DNA from: an uncultured Luminiphilus sp.
Lineage (GTDB): Bacteria; Pseudomonadota; Gammaproteobacteria; Pseudomonadales; Halieaceae
Reading direction: 5' to 3'
NCBI GenBank assembly: GCA_943787485.1
Contig: CALSMP010000001.1
Location: 1 to 64,000, forward strand
DNA length: 64,000 nt
This document shows positions 35,364 to 45,581 of this stretch, piece by piece; the first letter of the stretch is position 1, and every line of letters starts with the position of its first letter. The translations under genes were made by a program, and so were the position numbers. The notes under the pieces are model-generated. The model was not told where the DNA came from. It ran no database searches and saw nothing but the letters and a program-made list of their open reading frames with translations.

Positions 35364-36734
35364 TTATTTGATATCGACAAACGCCTCCTCACGAATCTTA
35401 CGGAGCCACGCGTCGAGCTCTTCTTCGTACTTTTGATCGTGAAGATAGCCCATCACTTGCCGGCGTCGAATATCGTCGGCAATATCCTGCTCGCGTCGAC
35501 CGGTGACCTCAAGGATGTGCCAACCAAACTGCGAGCGCACGGGCTCGGTAATCTCGTTGAGCTCGGCAGCGGCCATCGCGGATTCAAACTCAGGCACCAT
35601 TTGGCCCGGGTTGGTCCAGCCGAGTTCCCCGCCTTCCTGCGCTGAGCCGATATCGTCCGAGTACTCCTTGGCAAGATCGCCGAAAGCCTCGCCGGCATTG
35701 ATGCGTTCTTTCAACGAGACGGCCAGATCTCTTGCCTGCTCCTCGTTCAAGACTTCGGTAGGTTTGACTAGGATATGCCGCACCTCGGTTTGTTCCACGA
35801 GACGCTCGCGCCCGCGGGCATCGGCCAAGTACACCAAATGGAAGCCTGCGCCACTTTTAACTTTGGCGGTATCGCCAATTTTGAGGCTGGGGATGACGCC
35901 GGCAAACATGCTGGGAATGTCATTGATTTTTTTGTAGCCCAGGTCACCCCCGGTAAAGGCATAGGGCTCCATCACTGAAACGGCCTCCTGAAAAGGGGCG
36001 CCCGCGAGAATGGATGCCAATACGCCGTCGACAAAGTCCTCCTTGCGCTGCACTTCAGTAGAGGAATCGTTTTTGGAGACCTCAATCAATGCCTGCACAA
36101 CGCGGAACTCGGGCTGGGTCATGGCCTCGCCTTCTTCGGTGGCCATGAAATTATCGACTTCCTGATCGGAGATCTGAATATTGCGGCTGACGTTACCCTG
36201 CTGGACTCGCTGGATCATCATTTCCCGGCGGATCTCTTCGCGCATGGCGAAGTAGCTTTGACCTTGCTGCTCGACCGCCATGCGGAATTGATCAAGGGTC
36301 ATGCCTGAGCCACCGGCCATGCGCCCCATTGCCTCGTCGAGCTGTGCATCGGGGATCCGCACGCCGTAGCGATTGGCCAGTTGAAGCTGGATGCTCTCCA
36401 AAATAAGGCGGTCGAGGGTTTCACGATAGAGCACGTCATCGGGTGGCAGCTCGATATTACGTTGCTCAAGATTGCGCTGAATTAGCCCGAGCCGCTCCTG
36501 CAACTCGCTGGCAAGAATAATGTCGTCGTCGACAATCGCCGCCACTTTGTCTAGGGTTTGGACCTGTGCTGGGACCGCCATGCTCACGAGCAAAAAAGCA
36601 ACACCCAATACGCCACTCCATAGGCGGTTTGTTATTGCGCATGGCAGCGAGCCGCGGTGTTGAAACAAATAACCCTTGCTTGGCACCGCTGTTTTAGTGG
36701 TGCCCGGCTTAATGACGCCAGTAGCGTTGTGCAT
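35364..36734 (-). CDS. surA: Periplasmic chaperone/peptidyl-prolyl isomerase SurA
   Basis: About 456 residues if started at the ATG at 36732-36734 (MHNATGVIKPG). The frame is open to 36848, where it would overlap lptD by 17 bases, so the exact start is uncertain. A signal segment (LWSGVLGVAFLLVSMAVPAQ) precedes the chaperone domain (VAAIVDDDIILASELQERL). Two parvulin-like domains follow. The first is degenerate (GGDLGYKKI); the second is complete (VRHILVKPTEVLN, GGELGWTNPGQMVPEFE, FGWHILEV). It assists outer-membrane protein folding, notably LptD, whose gene lies immediately upstream. Confidence 0.93.
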   Translation of the reverse strand: MHNATGVIKPGTTKTAVPSKGYLFQHRGSLPCAITNRLWSGVLGVAFLLVSMAVPAQVQTLDKVAAIVDDDIILASELQERLGLIQRNLEQRNIELPPDDVLYRETLDRLILESIQLQLANRYGVRIPDAQLDEAMGRMAGGSGMTLDQFRMAVEQQGQSYFAMREEIRREMMIQRVQQGNVSRNIQISDQEVDNFMATEEGEAMTQPEFRVVQALIEVSKNDSSTEVQRKEDFVDGVLASILAGAPFQEAVSVMEPYAFTGGDLGYKKINDIPSMFAGVIPSLKIGDTAKVKSGAGFHLVYLADARGRERLVEQTEVRHILVKPTEVLNEEQARDLAVSLKERINAGEAFGDLAKEYSDDIGSAQEGGELGWTNPGQMVPEFESAMAAAELNEITEPVRSQFGWHILEVTGRREQDIADDIRRRQVMGYLHDQKYEEELDAWLRKIREEAFVDIK

Positions 36735-36831
36735 GAAATTTTCACCCAAAGCTCGGTGGTTGCCCGCAGCTCGGTCATGAAAAGCCCCATCCTTAACTGC
36801 TCTCGTACTGCTTGTCTTTTTGCATACGCTG

Positions 36832-39327
36832 TCAATAGTAGCGATCATTGAATCCTCGAATCATATCTGTCAGCAGGTTCTCCACCCGTCGGCCGAAGCC
36901 ACCCATACCCTTAAGGGAGAACTGAAATTGGACCGCATTTTCGCGTTCCAGGTTCGGGTCTGAGAAATCGGGAGCAAAGCCCCCGGCCGTATCGATGTAG
37001 CGCATGTATAGAAGCCGCGCCTGCCAGCAACAGCCATCGTATTCTAATCCCACCATATCTTCTACGGCCTCGTTGGCTTCTAGAGAATACTCGAGGGCGC
37101 CGAAAATCCGCCAGTTGTCGTTAATCGGGTAGTAGGCCGAGACGTTGGCCTGTTCGGTAACCGGGCGGTTTAACAGCGAGGGCGGTGGCTCGCGCAGGGT
37201 GTAGCCAATATTGAAGACGCGGCCATCGCCGGGCCTGTGATTAAGCTGGATGCTGGCGGCATCGAAGCGGTTTTCGTTGGTGTCATAGAGGATGCTGGAG
37301 CGGAAAGTCCAGACCTCGTTGGGTAGCCAGTTAAATTCAACGGCGGTGGCGGACGTGCTCTCCGTGAGTGCAGGGTCGATGGGGCCCAGCCGCACTTCAC
37401 GATCGCGGAAATAGAAGAGTTGCCCGATGCTGGCGCTGAGTCGCTCGCGCCCGTCGCTGTCGCTAAAGAAGCGCGTTGTCAGGCCGATGGCCAACTGATT
37501 GGCGTCATCGAGCCGGTCGTGACCCGAGAAGCGCGTATCCCGAAACAACTGGTTATAGCTAAAGGTGAGCTCGGCGGTATCGAAATCCGGCTGCCCCGAT
37601 TGCTCGTCGTACTCGCTGTAGAGATAGAACACTCGCGGCTCGAGGGTTTGGGTCATACCCTTGCCACCGAGTGAGGCGCGCCGCTCAAAAATAAGTCCGC
37701 CATCGATGCTGAAGACGCCGGACCCCGCGTCGGGCTTGGCGTCGGGTAAGGCCAGGGCCTTATCGAGGTCATAGCTCACAGCGCGATACTTCGCGGTAGG
37801 CCGCAGGAATCCCCAAGACCAGGTCATGGGGTAGCTCACCCCCGCCTCAGCATAAAGCCGCTCGCCGGTGACCCGTTTAGCATCGGTATCGAAGTTCGAA
37901 TACTGAATAAGGCCAACGGGTTGGAAGCCGCGCCAGGTCGCACTACTTCGGTATTGGGCGGTAACTTGCGGCAGTTTTTTGTAATTGTTGCGGATGTCAT
38001 CAGCCAGGCTTTGAAATTGCTGCGCCTGTACAGAGACCAGCCAATCCGATCCTAGGTAGTCGATTTGTCCCAGCTGCATGAGGGCGGTTTGGCGTTGCGA
38101 GCTCAGCGTGCTGTTATCGAGATCGCGCACATAGTCGAGGTCACTCACCCGGTTGTAATTGATGGTTGAGCGCCAGTTAGGTCCGAACTGCCCCCGCTGC
38201 TGTACCCCTACCAGCCAGCGCTCACCGTCGGTGGGGTCAATCTCTTCGCGATATTTGTCATCGGTACCAATGAACTGGCCATTGACTTCCCACATACCGA
38301 TCAGCGGATTCAGCCACCGGCCTTGGCCCTGATGTAACAGGCCGCGCTCGCCAATGAAACGCGGCGCATAGGTGGCGTCGTAGTTGGGCGCGAGGTTGAA
38401 ATAAATGGGCTGGGTGTAGTCGAGCCCGCCGCGGGTATCCGAGCCAATCGAGGGGAATAGCAGACCAGTTTTGCGCTGGTCGTTAATGGGGAAGGTGATC
38501 CAGGGCAGATAAAAAACCGGTATGCCGCCCACTTCGAGGGTGGCGTGTTTGACCTCGGCCATGCCATCTGCGGGATTGATGGTGATGTCATCGCCCTTGA
38601 TAAACCACTGGGGATCATCGGGGGCGCAAAAGGTCATGGCGCCCTCATCGATATCGATCTGTCCGGTGCTCTGCCGTTCGAGTGTATTAGCGGTCCCGCT
38701 CATCTGGGTTTGGTGCAGGACAAAGCGGGCGTTGGTGATCGTGGCTTCGCGGGTGCCCGAATCGTATTCAAAGCTATCACCGAGCAGGGCCACTCCAGGC
38801 TCTCGATAGCCAATGTTGCCCTCGGCGGTGGTTATCTGCTGGTTGCGATCGACCTGAACCGAATCGGCTCTGAGCGAGCGGTTGCCCTGTCGTACCGAGA
38901 CATCACCCTGAAAACTGAGCTTGAGTTTATCGCTGCTGGATTCGTCGGCGCTGACCTGCACGTCGGTGCTACCGGGTTCCGTGGGGATCTGATCGGCGAG
39001 TGGATCAACAAATGCGCCTTCACACTGACGGCAGCGCAAATCCTGCTGGCTAGGGGGCACGAGCGGAAGGGGTCGCCAGTCGAGCTCCGCCGTGACGATG
39101 AGCTGCTGAATCGATCCGTCGGGCTTGCCAGTTCCTTCTGACGTTGATCGAGTTTGCTCGCCACCTGTTGCCGCCGATTCGGTTTCCGCGGTTTCTTTGG
39201 CTGCTACAGGCCGATCGAGTGAAATTTGTGTCGTGCTAGATTGCGCTCGAACGTCCAAGGCAGCCAGATTTTGAGCAATCAACAGAGGTAGCGCCAGCGT
39301 GACCGCCATGGAAAGAGTTGAGCGCAT
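36832..39327 (-). CDS. lptD: LPS-assembly outer-membrane protein LptD
   Basis: 831 residues from the ATG at 39325-39327 (MRSTLSMAVTLALPLLIAQN signal); an upstream in-frame start at 39405 is less likely. A periplasmic beta-jellyroll with OstA-like repeats (SFQGDVSVRQGNRSLRADSV, TTAEGNIGYREPGVALLG) precedes a large beta-barrel (LPWITFPINDQRKTGLLFPS). Paired cysteines are present at the N-terminal side (LRCRQCEG) and the barrel end (DGCCWQAR), the pattern that forms the inter-domain disulfides needed for function. Inserts LPS in the outer leaflet with LptE. First gene of lptD-surA-pdxA. Confidence 0.95.
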   Translation of the reverse strand: MRSTLSMAVTLALPLLIAQNLAALDVRAQSSTTQISLDRPVAAKETAETESAATGGEQTRSTSEGTGKPDGSIQQLIVTAELDWRPLPLVPPSQQDLRCRQCEGAFVDPLADQIPTEPGSTDVQVSADESSSDKLKLSFQGDVSVRQGNRSLRADSVQVDRNQQITTAEGNIGYREPGVALLGDSFEYDSGTREATITNARFVLHQTQMSGTANTLERQSTGQIDIDEGAMTFCAPDDPQWFIKGDDITINPADGMAEVKHATLEVGGIPVFYLPWITFPINDQRKTGLLFPSIGSDTRGGLDYTQPIYFNLAPNYDATYAPRFIGERGLLHQGQGRWLNPLIGMWEVNGQFIGTDDKYREEIDPTDGERWLVGVQQRGQFGPNWRSTINYNRVSDLDYVRDLDNSTLSSQRQTALMQLGQIDYLGSDWLVSVQAQQFQSLADDIRNNYKKLPQVTAQYRSSATWRGFQPVGLIQYSNFDTDAKRVTGERLYAEAGVSYPMTWSWGFLRPTAKYRAVSYDLDKALALPDAKPDAGSGVFSIDGGLIFERRASLGGKGMTQTLEPRVFYLYSEYDEQSGQPDFDTAELTFSYNQLFRDTRFSGHDRLDDANQLAIGLTTRFFSDSDGRERLSASIGQLFYFRDREVRLGPIDPALTESTSATAVEFNWLPNEVWTFRSSILYDTNENRFDAASIQLNHRPGDGRVFNIGYTLREPPPSLLNRPVTEQANVSAYYPINDNWRIFGALEYSLEANEAVEDMVGLEYDGCCWQARLLYMRYIDTAGGFAPDFSDPNLERENAVQFQFSLKGMGGFGRRVENLLTDMIRGFNDRYY

Positions 39328-39577
39328 TGGGTTGTTGTCTGAAACCAAGGACACCGCTCCGGGGTTCACGGTCACGTAAGGCGAGGGCGGAGTATACCTG
39401 AGCAATAAACCAGAAGCCCGAGCAGGCCTTGGCGACCGTCCTATTTGCCGCGGCAGTAGTAATTGGGAGCGAAGGTCTCTAAATTTAGGGCACAGGGAGT
39501 TTTTATGGCTCCTGAAACGCGCAACTAGCCGCCTTACTGATGGTTGGCGGCCCTAGTTAATGAGTAAAGGTGATGCT

Positions 39578-42283
39578 ATGCCGCGAAGCTCCTCCATGCC
39601 AACTTCTGATCAGTGGCTAAGATCGGCCCTTGTTTTCAAGGGATTTGTACCGAGGACGCTACAAACTGGCTTAGCGACTCTCGCGCTCGTCTGTGTTACT
39701 ACCTTTGGTGCGCCTCTTACCAGTGCTAATTCGAGTGCCAAAGCGAGGGCTACGGAGAACAGTGCCTATGCTGACATAGTCGCTGCTAGCGAGCACCAGC
39801 CCGGGTTTATGTCGCTGTATTGGCATGAGAGTCAGGGCAAGCTTTACGCCCAGGTCACTGACTTTGACCAGCCGCTGATTTATTACCCCAGCCTGTCCCA
39901 GGGCCTGGGCTCGAATGATCTGGGTCTCGATCGCGGTCGGCTGGGGGAAACCCAGTTGGTGCAGTTTGAGCGCGTGGGACCCCGGGTTTTGTTGGTAGCA
40001 CTCAACACCCGCTACCGGGCGACGACTGACAACAGCGCAGAGAAACGCGCCGTAAACGAAGCCTTTGCTCGTTCCGTACTGTGGGGATTCGATATCGTCG
40101 CCGAGCAAGCCGCCGTTACAGATGGGGATGCCACCAGCGGCGGAAGCCAAGAGGGAGGGACAACGGTTCTTATCGACCTGACAGCCTTCGCCCAGCGGGA
40201 TGCGCTCGGACTCGCGGCGCTGTTAGAGGGTCGGGGAGAAGGATCCTACGCCATCGATAGTCAGCGCTCTGTCGTTAACCGCTCCCGCTCGAAGGCATTT
40301 CCCGATAACACCGAAGTCGATGCCCTGGTGACCTTTGTCGGCCGCCCCAAGGGAGAAATTCTGGAGACGGTAGCCCCCGATGCGGGTGCGGTGACCTTGC
40401 ACTTACATCACTCGTTTGTGCGCTTACCCGATGACGGCTACACGCCGTTGCCCTATGACCCGCGCGCCGGGTTTATCGATGGCGGTGAGAGCAGTTTGTT
40501 TTACGACTATGGCGCGCCCCTGGGCGAGCCGGTGAAGCGCGGCTACGCCTGGCGTCATCGGCTTGAGAAAAAGCACCCCGAGCGCGAGCGCAGTGAGGCG
40601 GTTGAGCCGATTGTTTATTACGTCGACGCTGGGGTGCCCGAGCCAATTCGCAGCGCGCTCATCGAAGGCGCGTCGTGGTGGAATCAGGCCTTTGAGGCGG
40701 CGGGCTATATTGATGGCTTTCAGGTCAAGGTATTGCCCGAGGGCGCCGACCCCATGGATGTGCGTTACAACGTCATTCAGTGGGTGCATCGCTCCACAAG
40801 GGGCTGGTCCTATGGCATGAGTGTGCGCGACCCGCGTACCCAGGAAATTATTAAAGGCCACGTCAGTTTAGGTTCGCTGCGGGTGCGGCAGGATTATTTG
40901 TTGGCCGAAGGGTTATTGGCGCCCTATAAAGAAGGGATCGACGAAGAGGACGCTGCGCGGCAGCTGGAAGCATTCTCTCTGGCCCGCATTCGCCAGCTCT
41001 CAGCCCACGAGGTTGGGCACACGCTGGGCCTCGAACATAATTTTGCGGCGAGCGCGGATGAGCGGGCCTCGGTGATGGATTATCCGCATCCGTACGTCAC
41101 GTTAACGGAGACAAACGAGATCGATACCTCCGAGGCTTACGCGGTGGGTATTGGCGCGTGGGACAAGCATGCGATCAGCTGGGGCTATGCGGATTTTCCT
41201 AGCGGGACAGAGGAGGCGGCGCGCCAAGCGCTGATGGATGACCTGCTGGCATCTGGACTTTCTTTCGTGGCCGATCAGCATGCGCGGGGCGATAGCTTTG
41301 CACGGGGTGCGGGTCCCTGTCACAGCCGCGGTAGCCTGTGGGATAACGGCGCCGACCCGGTGGCCGAGCTCAATCGACTGATGGCGCTGCGCAAGGTGGT
41401 GCTCGGAAACTTCTCGGCGGCGGTGATTCAATCGGGCCGCTCACTGGCGAGCATTGAAGACGCGCTGGTGCCAGCTTATTTAATGCACCGCTATCAGTTA
41501 CAGGCCGCGGGAACAGTATTGGGGGGGCGGGACTTTACCTATGCGCTAAAAGGTGACGGTCAAACCCCCACCGCCAAGATCGACGGCGATCGGCAGCGCG
41601 CGGCGCTCGATGCCCTGATCGCCACGCTCTCGCCTGAGGTTCTGGCCCTATCTCCCGAGTTGGTGGCCCTGATACCGCCCCGGCCGCCCGGATCGGGCTC
41701 GTCGCGGGAGCTGTTTCCCCGCGAAACCGGCTATTTGTTTGACCCCATTGCGGCGGCGTCCACCGCCGTGGATTTAACGTTAAAGGTATTGCTCGACCCG
41801 ACGCGCGCAGCGCGGCTTAATCGGCAGGTGATGTTGGATGCCGGCGCGCCTGATTTTGCAGCAGTGCTATTAGCTCTCGAAAAGGCTACCGGTTTGGATA
41901 TGGTGTCACCGCCAAAAATCCCAGAAAAGGTGGCTGATTCCGTAGCGCAAAGAACAGGCGCCAAAAATCGCAGCGGGGATACAGTGAGTGTTCAAAAAGC
42001 CTTGTTGATGCAGCGTATCCAAGCGGCTGCTGTAGAACATCTCCTGTTATTGCAAGCTAATCAAGCTGCGGCTATCGACGTCAGGACGCAAGCTTGGAGT
42101 TTGCTCACGGCCATTGGTAAAAGGGCAGTAGCGCAATTAGAGGAAATAATAGATCGGCCAGACGAGCAGTTGTGGGAAGCACACTACCAATGGCTTGGAA
42201 AGAGGATTCTGATGTCGGCCACTAACCCAACATCGGATATCCCAATGGGAGTTTTAAATCCGCCACCGGGATCTCCGATCTAG
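39578..42283 (+). CDS. Secreted zinc-dependent metalloprotease (DUF5117/DUF4953 type)
   Basis: About 901 residues from the ATG at 39578, preceded by AAAGGTGATGCT; an ATG at 39560 is also in frame. Signal peptide region LATLALVCVTTFGAPLTSA. N-terminal beta-rich domain with GFMSLYWHESQGKLYAQV and ETVAPDAGAVTLHLHHSFVR. The metzincin zinc site HEVGHTLGLEHN is near residue 477 with a downstream Met (SVMDYPHPY) as Met-turn. The family is common in marine gammaproteobacteria and Bacteroidetes; substrates are unknown. It is divergent from lptD across a 250-base gap, and the sulfotransferase gene follows 17 bases after its stop. Confidence 0.88.
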   Translation: MPRSSSMPTSDQWLRSALVFKGFVPRTLQTGLATLALVCVTTFGAPLTSANSSAKARATENSAYADIVAASEHQPGFMSLYWHESQGKLYAQVTDFDQPLIYYPSLSQGLGSNDLGLDRGRLGETQLVQFERVGPRVLLVALNTRYRATTDNSAEKRAVNEAFARSVLWGFDIVAEQAAVTDGDATSGGSQEGGTTVLIDLTAFAQRDALGLAALLEGRGEGSYAIDSQRSVVNRSRSKAFPDNTEVDALVTFVGRPKGEILETVAPDAGAVTLHLHHSFVRLPDDGYTPLPYDPRAGFIDGGESSLFYDYGAPLGEPVKRGYAWRHRLEKKHPERERSEAVEPIVYYVDAGVPEPIRSALIEGASWWNQAFEAAGYIDGFQVKVLPEGADPMDVRYNVIQWVHRSTRGWSYGMSVRDPRTQEIIKGHVSLGSLRVRQDYLLAEGLLAPYKEGIDEEDAARQLEAFSLARIRQLSAHEVGHTLGLEHNFAASADERASVMDYPHPYVTLTETNEIDTSEAYAVGIGAWDKHAISWGYADFPSGTEEAARQALMDDLLASGLSFVADQHARGDSFARGAGPCHSRGSLWDNGADPVAELNRLMALRKVVLGNFSAAVIQSGRSLASIEDALVPAYLMHRYQLQAAGTVLGGRDFTYALKGDGQTPTAKIDGDRQRAALDALIATLSPEVLALSPELVALIPPRPPGSGSSRELFPRETGYLFDPIAAASTAVDLTLKVLLDPTRAARLNRQVMLDAGAPDFAAVLLALEKATGLDMVSPPKIPEKVADSVAQRTGAKNRSGDTVSVQKALLMQRIQAAAVEHLLLLQANQAAAIDVRTQAWSLLTAIGKRAVAQLEEIIDRPDEQLWEAHYQWLGKRILMSATNPTSDIPMGVLNPPPGSPI

Positions 42284-42300
42284 TTAGACGGAAATAATAA

Positions 42301-43242
42301 ATGAAACTCATATTACACATAGGTGATATCAAGACCGGCACGAGTGCAATACAGCAGCATTTTCATGCCCACAAAGACGCCTATTGGAAATTTGGGTTGC
42401 GGTATATCCATGATGAGAAAAGAACTGATTTCAGGTCTTTATCCTCCGCCATAAACACGGAGGATCGGACTGTCCTAGGGGTCGGTCTTTCGTCTTTCTC
42501 CAAACTTGGTCCGATTAGACGCGTGGAGTTCGTCCGCAGTGTGTTAACAGAGGCGTTGCGGCACCACTGGCACTGGGATACCGGGCTCATTTCAAGCGAA
42601 CACTTGTTTTACTCCTTACGAACGCTCAACCACATTCGCCAGCTAAAACAGCTTCTTTCCGATTTTTTCTCTGAATTTCAGATTGTCGTATACCTCAGAC
42701 ACCCTGTAGATTCCTTCCGTTCTAGCTATAGCACCCACCTAAAGTCTGGTGGTACGTTATCCGCCCCTTTATTCCTAAACAAAAATTTTTTGCCTCGAGC
42801 TAACCATGCTCAACGCCTAGACTATTGGGCGCAGATGTTTGGCAAGCAAAATGTTAGTCTTCGAGTTTACGCCAATGAGGCCTTCATTGGCGGAAGTTTG
42901 GAGGCGGACTTTTTTGCAGCTTGTGGGTTGGCAATTCCGCTGGTGGAACCGTTCATGGTAAAAAACAAAACCTTAGGAGCAGAGGCGGCTGCCAAACTCA
43001 GATTGCTGAATTTTTTTATTCCAGAGCGCCTGCGTCGCACCGAGTGGTTTTGTCTGCGATGGGATGCCCTTGTAGCTGAATGGAGCGAGCTCGAAGGCCC
43101 GTCTATAAAGGTACGTGAATCGCTGCAATTGAGAATCGAGTCGGAGTACAACACTCTTAACAAAGGGATACTTAGGAGTTGGGGAGATGGTGATGATAAC
43201 CTTGCCCTTTTGTTTGCAAAAGACAAAACCATCGCAGGCTGA
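42301..43242 (+). CDS. Sulfotransferase-like protein
   Basis: 313 residues. N-terminal LILHIGDIKTGTSAIQQHF is the 5'-phosphosulfate-binding loop of PAPS-dependent sulfotransferases (a P-loop-like GxxKTGT). FQIVVYLRHPVDSFRSSYS supplies the 3'-phosphate-binding Arg/Ser. The rest is divergent. It most probably sulfates a sugar in the surface glycan made by the neighbouring glycosyltransferases. The next gene starts 9 bases downstream, so the pair is co-transcribed. It could act on another small acceptor; family placement is firm, the substrate is not. Confidence 0.8.
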   Translation: MKLILHIGDIKTGTSAIQQHFHAHKDAYWKFGLRYIHDEKRTDFRSLSSAINTEDRTVLGVGLSSFSKLGPIRRVEFVRSVLTEALRHHWHWDTGLISSEHLFYSLRTLNHIRQLKQLLSDFFSEFQIVVYLRHPVDSFRSSYSTHLKSGGTLSAPLFLNKNFLPRANHAQRLDYWAQMFGKQNVSLRVYANEAFIGGSLEADFFAACGLAIPLVEPFMVKNKTLGAEAAAKLRLLNFFIPERLRRTEWFCLRWDALVAEWSELEGPSIKVRESLQLRIESEYNTLNKGILRSWGDGDDNLALLFAKDKTIAG

Positions 43243-43251
43243 ATTTTTCCC

Positions 43252-44601
43252 GTGAGTTATAGACCCTTCGCATCTGCAATCATCAACTGGCTTTATCGGC
43301 AGTGCGTAAATTATCCGCCTCTACGTCGGGCCGCTTTCTTTTTTGCGCGTTTTATACCTCGGCTCCTAACCGTGGCGTTGGCCGCGGAAGTGAGGGATCG
43401 AACTCGCTATTACGCGGAGCTCAACCCCACTGACGCACATCCTAGAATTTATTTCGATGTCACTCACCTAGTTAATTCGAACTTGAAAACCGGTATACAG
43501 CGGGTCGTGCTGTCTCTCTACCAAGCAGTAAAGAGGGAATTCGGCGCCTCCTACGAAGTGTGCCAGGTTTATCTTTGTTATTTGAAGGAAAAAGAGGCAT
43601 GGCATTTTTGTCACTACGACCCTGTTCTAAAGAATGTTTCTTCTGAAGTTGTTGTTCCTGGCCCTGACGATATCTTTCTCGGCGTCGATCTCAATGCGCT
43701 CATCATAAAACCCGTCAATTCGGGTCTCTTCAAGGATTGGAAGCGGCGAGGAGTGAGGGTGGGTTTTTTTGTTCATGATATTTTGCCCATAGAGCACCCC
43801 GAATGGTGGCCAGTTGGCGCCGATAAAAATCATGAGCTGTGGCTCAGGGCGGTTTTAAATGTCTCCACACATGTGATTTGCGTTTCAGAAACAACACTTC
43901 GGTCGGTTCAGAAATTTTGTGCCGATCGCCAGATATCCAATAACGACATCGTCTTAAAATCGGTTCGCCTCGGATCAGACCTGGAGACGCTGCCATCATT
44001 TCAGGAAGGTCTATCGTTACAGCCGGAGCACCGACACATCTTAAATAGCACAAAAACTTTCACCATGGTTGGCACCATTGAGCCGCGGAAAGCGCATGAG
44101 GGTGTGTTGGATGCCTTTGAGCTGCTCTGGGATCAAGGTACAGAAGCGGCTTTAGTTTTTGTTGGCAAGCATGGCTGGCAGCGGGAACAACTCATCCAAC
44201 GGATAGAAAATCACCCCCTATATGGCTCTAGGCTACTTTGGTTACGTAATTTGTCAGACGAGGCGCTTGGTGAGGTTTACAGCGCGAGTAATTATGTTGT
44301 CCAGGCTAGTTTTGCTGAAGGTTTTGGCCTGCCTATAGTTGAAGCGATGCAAGCGGGTAAGAGGGTGATCGCCCGTGATATCCCAATTTTTAGGGAGATC
44401 TTGGGAAGCGCTGGCATCTTTTTCGCGCCTCACGCAAGTGCCAGCGAACTTGCAGAGGTGTTTCAAAGAGCCATAGAAAATCTCAGTGTTTCCGGCAGCA
44501 CGTCCGAGCATGCCGGTGTAGTCCAAACATGGTCGACGACGGCGATCCAAGTCGCGGAAATTATTGGCATCACTCAACTGGGCGCTCCCAATGCCAACTA
44601 A
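43252..44601 (+). CDS. Family 4 (GT-B) glycosyltransferase
   Basis: 449 residues from a GTG start. IYFDVTHLVNSNLKTGIQRV at the N-terminal domain and the C-terminal nucleotide-sugar domain TMVGTIEPRKAHEGVLDAFE, then QASFAEGFGLPIVEAMQAGK with the EGFGLP catalytic-loop motif, identify a GT4 retaining transferase of the mannosyl/rhamnosyl type. It follows the sulfotransferase gene by 9 bases. A 249-base gap without a recognisable gene separates it from the next glycosyltransferase. Confidence 0.87.
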   Translation: MSYRPFASAIINWLYRQCVNYPPLRRAAFFFARFIPRLLTVALAAEVRDRTRYYAELNPTDAHPRIYFDVTHLVNSNLKTGIQRVVLSLYQAVKREFGASYEVCQVYLCYLKEKEAWHFCHYDPVLKNVSSEVVVPGPDDIFLGVDLNALIIKPVNSGLFKDWKRRGVRVGFFVHDILPIEHPEWWPVGADKNHELWLRAVLNVSTHVICVSETTLRSVQKFCADRQISNNDIVLKSVRLGSDLETLPSFQEGLSLQPEHRHILNSTKTFTMVGTIEPRKAHEGVLDAFELLWDQGTEAALVFVGKHGWQREQLIQRIENHPLYGSRLLWLRNLSDEALGEVYSASNYVVQASFAEGFGLPIVEAMQAGKRVIARDIPIFREILGSAGIFFAPHASASELAEVFQRAIENLSVSGSTSEHAGVVQTWSTTAIQVAEIIGITQLGAPNAN

Positions 44602-44850
44602 GAGGGCGAAATCATGTTTCTATGGGTATATAAATAAGCCTATAAAAATTGATGGCTAATCACATCGATAAAGGGATTTGAAGTGATTGCATGTGCCTAT
44701 GACATGGGTTTAAAAATTTAAAAGCCAGTCAGTCAACGCGCGTGAGGACATTACAAAAGAAGCCTTTACATCAGTTGGGGTGAGTTGCTAGTGTCTCGCA
44801 CCCTGAAAAGCCCATGGGCAGCAGCGCAAGTCAATCAGCGTGTTCGATAA

Positions 44851-45528
44851 ATGCCATACGATACAACGTACATCGTTATTCCAGCGCACGAAGAAGAGCG
44901 ATCAGTTGGCGCTGTGGTTGCCGGCTTGTATGAACTGCCTCATGTGCGTGTCATAGTGGTAGATGATGCGAGTCGCGACAACACAGCGGTTGAAGCTAGG
45001 CGTGCCGGTGCAGAAGTAATTAGCCTTTGCACCCGATTAGGCGCTTGGCGGGCGACGCAAGCAGGTATGCGTCGAGCTCTATTTTTAGGGGCCAAAAGAG
45101 TGGCGACAGTTGATGCCGATGGGCAGCACACACCTAAAAGCGTTGGCATTTTGCTTGAAGAGGCCGCGAAAGGAAAAAGCGATGTAGTGATCGGTGCGGA
45201 TCTGGCGAGAGGATCTGCATTCCGCATGTTGGCATGGCGTTTGCACCGCAAATTTTCAGGTCTAGCACTCCGGGATCTAACGTCGGGTCTAAGAGCCTAT
45301 AACGCCAAAGCGTTGCGCTTGCTTGCTGGCCGCTCCGCAACTTCTTATCTATATCAAGACGTTGGTATTTTATTGCTACTCCAACGGGATGGTTTGTCGA
45401 TAGTGGAGATCCCGGTCAAAATGGAGCGGCGCGATGATGGGCATTCAAGGATCTTTGGTACGTGGGCTAGCGTACTACGTTACATGGTTTACACGATGAT
45501 CATTGGCATCACAAAGCGGAATCATTAA
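44851..45528 (+). CDS. Family 2 glycosyltransferase, polyprenyl-phosphate sugar synthase type
   Basis: 225 residues. TYIVIPAHEEERSVGAVVAG, VIVVDDASRDNT, AGAEVISL, VATVDADGQHTP (DxD metal site), LTSGLRAYN and IPVKMERRDDGHSR are hallmarks of dolichol-phosphate-mannose-synthase-like enzymes. These load a single sugar on undecaprenyl phosphate for use by periplasmic transferases. The neighbouring DUF2304 gene is the usual companion of this subgroup. The large membrane protein at 47081-49693 could be a consumer of the lipid-linked sugar (inference). Confidence 0.87.
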   Translation: MPYDTTYIVIPAHEEERSVGAVVAGLYELPHVRVIVVDDASRDNTAVEARRAGAEVISLCTRLGAWRATQAGMRRALFLGAKRVATVDADGQHTPKSVGILLEEAAKGKSDVVIGADLARGSAFRMLAWRLHRKFSGLALRDLTSGLRAYNAKALRLLAGRSATSYLYQDVGILLLLQRDGLSIVEIPVKMERRDDGHSRIFGTWASVLRYMVYTMIIGITKRNH

Positions 45529-45581
45529 TGGCTATTTATTCATCAACCGGCATCCGTCCGATATAGACAGGAATACATGAA

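Noticed and set aside
39525-39558. Imperfect inverted repeat before the metalloprotease gene
   Set aside because: Stem is interrupted and no T-run follows; too weak to call a terminator or operator.
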